Source: Lepraria neglecta (Eukaryota; Ascomycota; Lecanoromycetes; Lecanorales; Stereocaulaceae). From it: a stretch of 64,000 bases of DNA. Both the position numbers and the translations under genes were made by a program. How positions within the stretch are numbered: the stretch's first letter is position 1; each line of letters opens with the position of its first letter. The notes under the pieces are model-generated. The model was not told the DNA's origin, made no database searches, and worked only from the letters and a program-made list of their open reading frames with translations. Where the stretch lies: NCBI GenBank assembly GCA_033220425.1, contig CM065648.1, forward strand, positions 3,720,001 to 3,784,000. The letters run 5' to 3'. Shown here piece by piece: positions 56,790-64,000 of this stretch.

Positions 56790-59700
56790 AACTACCCGCC
56801 TATTACACTAAATATTATAGAATTATATCTAGTCTATATCTATATTTATACTTCTAAATATACGGGTTAGGGTAATACTAGTTCTAAAGATATATTTTAT
56901 AGAGATAAGGAAGCGCTTATCATCCTCTTCTTAGAATAGCTATATATATAACTTATCTCGCTTCTCGGAAGGTACGGTCGAGCTATACTATAGCTATTTA
57001 CTAGGAAAATACTTTTTAAACTACTAGAGTAAGGTTAGTATAAGGTCAAGGTAGAATAGCGGAAGAGATATAGACTTACTACTACTAGAATATATACGAT
57101 AATAGGAGAACTAGTGAATATAACCAGTTTCTCTAGTCACCCGTAGATATCTTCCCCTAGTAAGCCGATTAACTCTTTGAGTTTTACTAACTTCGGTATA
57201 TTACTAGTAAGTTCATTGATATATTTAGTATAAATACTATCTAGCGGTATCTTGGCCCAATTCTATATTAGGCTAGCTAACTCTATAAAATCTATATAAC
57301 CCTTTCCGCCGTTATATAAAGGCCCCCCTTTAAGCTTATCCTAAGTAAGAGTAAAGTAGTTATACCGAGAGAATTCTAGAAGGCTTAGGATAATAGTGGC
57401 AGCGCGTAGCTTATAGGCGCGTTTAAAGTAGTTATTAATCGCTAGCGTAGGTATCTCCTTGCTAGCCTTGCAAGTAATTATATATTCTCTAGTATATTCG
57501 GCTTTTACTATATCTTAGATCCTCTAATCCTTAGCGCGAAGAGCTACCTTTTACTCTAGATTAAGTAAGTATAGAATATAACGAGTCTTGTGCGGAGGTA
57601 GCTTAATAAGCTCGGTAGTTCTATTAATATCTATAGTTATAGATATCTACTTAATTTCGATAGAGTTTAAGATAGCCTTTATATCTGCGATATTCTTATT
57701 ATTCTCGCTCTTATTAACCGGATTCTTTCACTTTTAGTAGCTAGCGGTTAGTTTCCTAATAACCTCGACTTCGTTATAAGTTATATATTAATACTCTTCA
57801 ACGGCGTACTACTAAGGCTACTCGATTATATAAATTATAGCTAAGTAGTTAGTTAGGTCGCGTATCCACGATATAGTAGAGAAACCCTACACCTAGGGTA
57901 AAGATAATCGGTATGTTTTTATACGCCGATTATCTATAATATTCTACTTATTCTTATTATCCTCTAGTATTTTTACTAGGACTTAGATACTAATCTTATC
58001 CTTAATACTAAGGACTATCTTAGGATATTTACCCTTTACTATCCTTATCTTATAGAATTCGTTAATAAAGATCTAGTCGATATAGAAGTTATAGACGAAT
58101 AGAGACTTAGAGTCCTATAGTACTTCCTTAATATATCTATTATATAAGCCCTTAGTTATAAGGAGTAGAATATACTCCTATCTAGGTTTAGGTTTTCTAT
58201 CCTTTTTATATCGAAGTAGTTTAGTATTTTCTAATATAAATAGGGTAGCGTTAATATTATTATATATTTTGCCTATATAGGTATAGAAGTACCGTAGCTT
58301 TAATATTGGATATTAAGTATTAATTATCTTCGTCTACTCTTATAACTAGTTACCTATTACTTTCGCTAGTACGATAATAAGAATAATACCTTACTTTAGT
58401 ACGCTAGTTAAATAGGCGGCACTTTTCTCGATATATGGATAACCGATATCCTATTTATTAGCAGAGGGATATATATTATTACTACTCTATACCTTTAATT
58501 TCGAGGGTAGGAGATACTTAGTATAATAGATTAACGCTTTAAACTATTCGAGATTTTTATAATCCTACTTATATATTTCGAAAACCTTACGCTATTATAA
58601 GGAGAGTTAATACTTAAGGATATATATAATAAAAATCGTTAGAGTCTAGTTCGAGTTGGACGTTAGTATTGTCCGAGTTGATAGTAGGTTTTATTAAAAG
58701 CTAGGAATAGATACGAACCTTGCCAAAGCCGGGATCGTCCCTATTAATACCCCCCCTACTAGTAAGTACGCCGGTATATCCAAGCAGCGCAGTAGAGTTA
58801 ATAAATATATAGTATAATCTTTTTTATCTTGCCGTTAGGGGCTATAATAGATAATAATCTACGGAGGGTTCGTATATTCTTAATAGACTAGTTTCCCTTC
58901 TGCAGTTAGAATAATAACTCTATATACTACTATATTTTCTGAGGCTATTATAGATGATCCTCTACCTTGGTTATATTAACGCTAGAGTAGTATTTAGTAG
59001 TAAGTAAATAATAAGGTAGAGGCTAAAGTACTTATATCCTATCGCGATCCTTCTATTCTAATACCTCTATATCTTTCGCAGCTACTCTAGCTACTACTAC
59101 CCTACCTATCTCGATATTATATAACCCTAGAGTCCTACCTATATAGGCCTTATTAATCTATAACGCCTTCTACTCGTCCTTATCTATTAAATCCCCTTCC
59201 TTTCTATTATTCTCTTCCTTATTATTTATACTACTACTACTATCTAAGCTAGAGCTAATATCTATAGGCTCCTTTAGATTCCCGGTAGACGAACTAGTAT
59301 ACTTATTAGTAAGAAGGGAAGGATCGACGAAAGGCTTTAGGGTAGAGGGTTTAGTAGAAGAGGTAGTAGGGTCTTTACCTAGAGGATTCTATATATTAGA
59401 GGTTTTCCCTTTAGGTTCTACTATAAGAGAAGAATATTTTAAGCGGTAGAAGAGGGTAAAACTACCTTAGTAAGGTTAATTTGGATAGGCTGTATTGCCC
59501 TCGATAGATACTATTATACCTATTAGTTAATATCCTAACTATTAATTAACGTAGTATAACTAACGGAGTACCCCTCGCACGATATAAAGCTCGTAGCGCC
59601 GGTAACTATATGAATATATATCGCGGATAGTATTTTATAGATCTTCGTTTATAGTTACCTCTATAATCCTATTAGATATATAGATAAGGGTACTCCCCCG

Positions 59701-60500
59701 GGTATTATCTTCGGCGGTCTAGAATTTCTTAGTTTCTAGGAACTAGATTAGAGTATTATAACTAAGTTAGTCCTAGAGCTAGTTAGTATTAGTAAGCGAA
59801 GTATTACGTATAATATACCGTAGTTAGACAAGATAGAATTTATTATCGTGTATATAACCGATTCTAAGGATAATATAAGGCGGGTAGGTATTATCTAGGG
59901 CTAGAGCTAGTACGAAGAATAGTCTAGTATAATTAGGTTACTTAGTACGGGTATTATTATATCTAGGCTTTTTTGAACTAAATAAGTTATAAGACTCCTC
60001 TAAGGGTTATTTACTAGTATATTAGTTAGCTACTCTAGGTACTTTATTAAGTAGTCTTACGAGTATATATATTACTTCGTCTCTAAAAGGTAGTATATAG
60101 TCGGGTAGAATGAAGTTAGTAGTAACGGAGTTGAGGACCTTAGTAAAGTCCTAGCTAGAACCTCGAAGATTTTCGCCCTAAATAGCGGTACCCCGTAGGC
60201 GGTCTTTAAGTACTTGACGGAGGGTATTAAATAAGCTATTACTATACTATAAGCCTCTACGGATATTAGGGAGGTTCTATAGGATTCCAGGCCGATTACT
60301 AGACTTTAGCCTACTAATAAGCGTATAGAAATTGGCCTCGGTTAGCGTAGGCTCTAGCGTTATATCGACCTAAGGGTCGATTAGAGAAGGACCGGCTATA
60401 TTAGATAATATTATAGATGATTCTAATATATCTATAATAAGAATAATAATAATAGGACGAATAAAATAGGGAGAAGTTAAGAATTCTTCGCTAAGTTAGA
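56790..60500. repeat. unclassified large repeat, copy 2
   Basis: Second copy of the repeat at 48105-54990, uninterrupted by the gypsy element, with an added stretch of about 1 kb near 59480-60420. Strong RIP. On the minus strand around 58050-58200 a frame with few stops is seen but its family is unknown to me. Confidence 0.65.
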
Positions 60501-61710
60501 GGGATAAAGCGGGTAATACGACTAGTAGAGTCTATACCGGGTTTTTATTTATAATAGCGATTAGTCGGTAGTTAGTAAATATAATACTAGTAAGGTAAAT
60601 ACGTTACGAAATAGTTTAATACTTAATATAATTAGGCGATATAGACCCTTCTCTATAGAATAGTACGTTAGAGTAGTTATAAGTAGGTAAGTTTAGCTAT
60701 CGAAAGATTAAAAGTAGCGAGCTTTAATATAATAGATAAAGATATAAATTAAAAGCGGAACTTATATATATATAGTATATAGAAAGCGAATAGCTAATTT
60801 CAAACGTACTATATCTAGCTTTATACTTAATACCTAATATCTAGTAAAGATAGAGTATTAAAACTTATTATCTACTTATAAAGATTAATTAGATTTCTTC
60901 TTCCGTTCTTCGAAATATAAGTCTTAATCAAGTACTCTATTATAAAAATAATCCAAGTTCGACTTAGATATATATTTTAGTAATAGGGGTATATACTATA
61001 AGGTTTATAACTAATTATATTTCCTAATAAGATAAGTAACCGGGGCGTTTATTAAATATATCGTATAGAAAGAAAATCCCCTTAAACTATCTATTAATCA
61101 ACGCCTTCTATAGGACGATACTCTACTATACGTATATTATAATTTAATTAATAGTAATAGTTAAAAATAGGCTATATAAGGCGATATAAGGATAGATTTA
61201 TCCTAACCTATAGCGGGTTAGCTTGAAGGATCTAGTAGCGAATATATTTACTAATACCTACCTAGACGCGTTGATCTCGATAATAATACCTCTATATTAC
61301 GCCCGAGCCAGATAGATCGATAGTATAAACGTTACTAGAAGCAGTATAGTAGCGGAAGCGGCCTAACTAGGTATCTACTACGCTATAAGGGCCGGGACCC
61401 CAATTAGACGCGTAGGAGATAGGTATACCTCGACGAAGATAAAGTCGAGGGCCCTATTTATAAACGCTAAAGAGACGAGGTCGATATAATTAGCGATAGT
61501 CCCCGTGAGGGCGAAGGTAGATAAGTCCCCTAGGAGGACCTGACTATTTTAATAGATAACGATACTCTAGAGCGATTACTTGAACTTACTAACTCTACTA
61601 ACGAGATCTAGTACTAGTAAGATAAGCTAGATATAGTACTTAATTAATCAAAGTCGATAACGGCGTCAAGTGCTATAGATACTATCTCTACCTTAACCGT
61701 TAGCTCTATC
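60501..61710. repeat. RIP-mutated DNA left of TIR copy B
   Basis: About 1.2 kb with no readable gene. The last 400 bases have a somewhat higher GC content and may be the N-terminal coding part of the transposase fossil that continues after copy B. Confidence 0.4.
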
Positions 61711-62285
61711 ATCGCGCTTTCCCAAAAGATTATATCATTAGCGTCACAGCTAGTTTTGCGCTATCAGCAGGCCGTATAGCGATTAGGGTCTGCATCCTAT
61801 ATCAATTGCGGGCCGAGAAATCAGCAGGATTAGCAACTCCGGGTTGCTGTTAGCAACTCTAAGTTAACCAAGCAGCACCTAAAAATCATCCCCGAAGTTA
61901 TACGACCGCGCGTAATGATTACGATACTGCGACGCTGTAACTAAACCCCCAAGGTCGCTACGAACATCACTCCCGCGGGGATTTAGGCCCAATCGCACGA
62001 TTCCGGGGTCCGTTTTCAGCTGGTGTTGATGGTGCTCCGGGGGAGTCGCTGCCGTCGATGGCGACGATCATAGAAAATCGACCTTTTGCTTAGTTATCAA
62101 TCACGTGATTTACTAAATGCTTGCTGATCCTGCTAATCCTGCTATTAGCAAGCCGGAGTTGCTAAATACGCTGAAATCGCGCTGTTAGCGGGCGCTATTT
62201 GCTGATCCTACTAATAGGCCAATTTCAGCCCTATCCGCGCGTCCAGCAAATTAGAAGTTTTCAGTAAGATTTGGGAAAGCGCGAT
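61711..62285. mobile_element. ATCGCG-ended TIR element, copy B
   Basis: Starts ATCGCGCTTTCCCAAA and ends TTTGGGAAAGCGCGAT, 575 bp, collinear with copy A at 39909-40514 apart from small internal indels. The flanks are CTCTATC on the left and GATAGAG on the right; read as TA duplications outside a TC...GA end they would fit a TA-targeting element, but copy A does not show the same. It is less mutated than its surroundings but more than copy A. Confidence 0.85.
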
Positions 62286-64000
62286 GATAGAGTACTACCT
62301 ATAGGAGCGAGGTACCGGGAGGCCTTTAGAGGAAGAGGATATAATCCTAGCCGAGTTATTATCTATACCCCTATCTAAGTCGATATCCGAGTTAATACCC
62401 GAGTCGAACCCGGACTAGTACCCTTTCTATTCAGAAGCTAATTATACCCTAGCTTTATAGATATATAATACCCGACTATCTAGCGGTATAATAGACAATT
62501 TCTTTAAAGATACTCGATTACGACCTTTCTACGGACCCTATAGCTTTAATAGCGCTCTATAACTAAAAGCTAAGCTATATACTATAAAGTATTCTGCTAC
62601 TGCCAGTAGATAGTCTCGGTAAGCGTTTAGTATCCTATCGATTAACCGGACGAGACGACTAGAATATATTATATACTCTACTTCGATATAATAGGTATAA
62701 TACGAACTCTTATCGGATATAAACCTTTTAATTCGAGTATTAACTATATACTAATACGCTAGCGAAACCTCGACGGGGGTCTAATCGTTAGTAAGATATA
62801 TATAGCCTACTAGTAGTAGAAGATATAAAATAAGCTCCCTAATGGCTTAATAGTAGTACCGGTTATAATATCGTTAGATAAGACCTATTTATTACGGATA
62901 CACGGAGATTAATAGGCGTAGCCAGTCTATATTACTATTAGTAACCTCGATCGAGGTATTCGGTAGGTATAGGTTCGGCCTAGGATAATATTGCTTGGAC
63001 TAGTACTATTAGTCTATAATAGTGTGAAAGCCGAGGTATATTACTACGCTATAGGGCTTATAGTCGAGGGTAAGCCGGCCGAAATACGGATCTTACTTAA
63101 TATACTAATAATATTCTTTTAAAGTACTTAAGGAGTTAGCGCTAAAGGGGATCCTTATTATATATATAGACGGACGAATATAATAATACTACCTAATACT
63201 CGTATCTATACTAGACGACTACAAGGAACAAGTTTTAATAACCTCGATTAAGAGCGGTAAATACTATCCGGTCTACTTAGTACCGCTAAATGAATAGGAA
63301 CGACTATATCCTGAAAAACTATATCTAAAGTAAATACCTAAATAGACTATAGAGTAGTTATAGATGTAAAAAACGTATAATAAGAATACGCCTAGGGTAT
63401 TACTAGATATAATAGTATATAACCGGCCTAACTTTATAGACGGCTACTTCGTAGTTAACGTCTACTAACTATAGACGTTTAATATATTATACTAATTAAT
63501 AGTTAAAGGGCTATTAAACTACCTCCTAGACTAGCTTAGGGAGTATATCGGAGAGGGATAAATAAAGCTTAAGGTATAAGCCTTAATCGACGCCCGGTTT
63601 CGAGCTATACCCAAATTTACTAAGCTGAGGCGATTTCGGGAGTTTAGTAAGCTAAGATAATAGATAGGAGAGGAGAGTAAAGAGATATTATAGATTATAA
63701 TACCTATCTTTACTCCTCTATTATCCGAAAAAACCCTAGATATACTATATATAGGACGAGCTATTATTAACTTTATTATACTTATAAGATACTAATCCTA
63801 TAATAAAGCGATACTAGAATATATAAACGTAGCGTTAGAAAGGATTAATCTACTTAAGGAGGTATTTCGAAAATATAGGCTAGTTAATAAGAAAACGGGC
63901 GAGTAAACTTTCAACTTTCCCAAATTCTATAGTATTAGTTATTATATTAATATAATTAGATACTATAGTCCGCTAGATAGATATAGTACCTAAGCCTCGG
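62286..64000 (+). mobile_element. Plavaka-like (CACTA/KDZ-type) transposase fossil
   Basis: Plus-strand coding likeness runs off the right edge. Visible are VVPVIISLDKT near 62850, NLDRGI and RPRIILLGLVP near 62945-63010, ITSIKSGKYYPVYLVPLNE near 63240-63295, PNFIDGYFVVNVY near 63430-63470, the core IDARFRAIPKFTKLRRFREF near 63588-63645 and FNFPKFYSISYYINIIRYYS near 63910-63970. The order and spacing fit transposases of the Plavaka family (the pattern of a RFR-IPRF-G-RRF core followed by a helical region and an IPK-H/Q block). Many in-frame TAA/TAG codons stand where Gln is expected, as RIP makes. The true start and TIRs are not seen; the left part may be interrupted by TIR copy B. Confidence 0.65.

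Overview
This window looks like filamentous ascomycete (Pezizomycotina) nuclear DNA. The genes have short introns (47-166 nt) with GT-AG ends, often with a CTGAC-type branch point just before the acceptor. The proteins are typical fungal housekeeping families. The right-hand half carries the signature of repeat-induced point mutation (RIP): CpA and TpG are very rare and TpA is very common. A leotiomycete or a related class seems most likely, but nothing here fixes the species.

Layout. From 1 to about 29 kb is a normal gene-rich segment. In order it holds: the 3' end of an Atg22-like vacuolar effluxer (+), indoleamine 2,3-dioxygenase (+), the splicing factor SF3b14/p14 (+), a STIMATE/YPL162C-type vacuolar membrane protein (+), coatomer zeta (+), a Pmr1-type Golgi Ca/Mn ATPase (-), cohesin kleisin RAD21/SCC1 (+), a Gal80-like Gfo/Idh/MocA protein (-), the ribosome quality control factor Rqc2/Tae2 (+), Sua5 threonylcarbamoyl-AMP synthase (-), COG4 (-), an Hst2-type sirtuin (+) and an NDR-like AGC kinase (+). 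I resolved the exon structure of nearly all of them. Two small repeats interrupt this part: a 594-bp TA-flanked TIR element between PMR1 and RAD21, and a 77-bp-armed inverted repeat between SUA5 and COG4.

From 29.5 to 35.4 kb is a transition zone of decayed host genes. A large fungal AAA+ ATPase gene has collected several in-frame stops that each look like CAA/CAG changed to TAA/TAG. A second frame-broken gene has F-box/2EXR-like family features. The rest is unreadable.

From 35.5 to 64 kb is a repeat compartment with no intact host gene. It holds two related Mutator-like MITEs (one with a clear 9-bp target duplication), a degraded PIF1-like helicase, three copies of an ATCGCG-ended TIR element, a young 3.1-kb LTR element with identifiable target duplication and a BIR-like gag region, an old Ty3/gypsy fossil nested inside an unclassified large repeat that recurs downstream, and a Plavaka-like (CACTA/KDZ-type) transposase fossil running off the right end. 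Differing degrees of RIP give a relative order of insertion.

Working together. The left half serves the endomembrane system (Atg22-like protein, vacuolar protein, COPI zeta, Pmr1, COG4), translation and tRNA quality (Rqc2, Sua5), splicing, chromosome cohesion, NAD-linked metabolism (IDO makes kynurenine for NAD; Hst2 consumes NAD) and signalling. These are neighbours by synteny, not an operon-like unit. I saw no rRNA or convincing tRNA gene.
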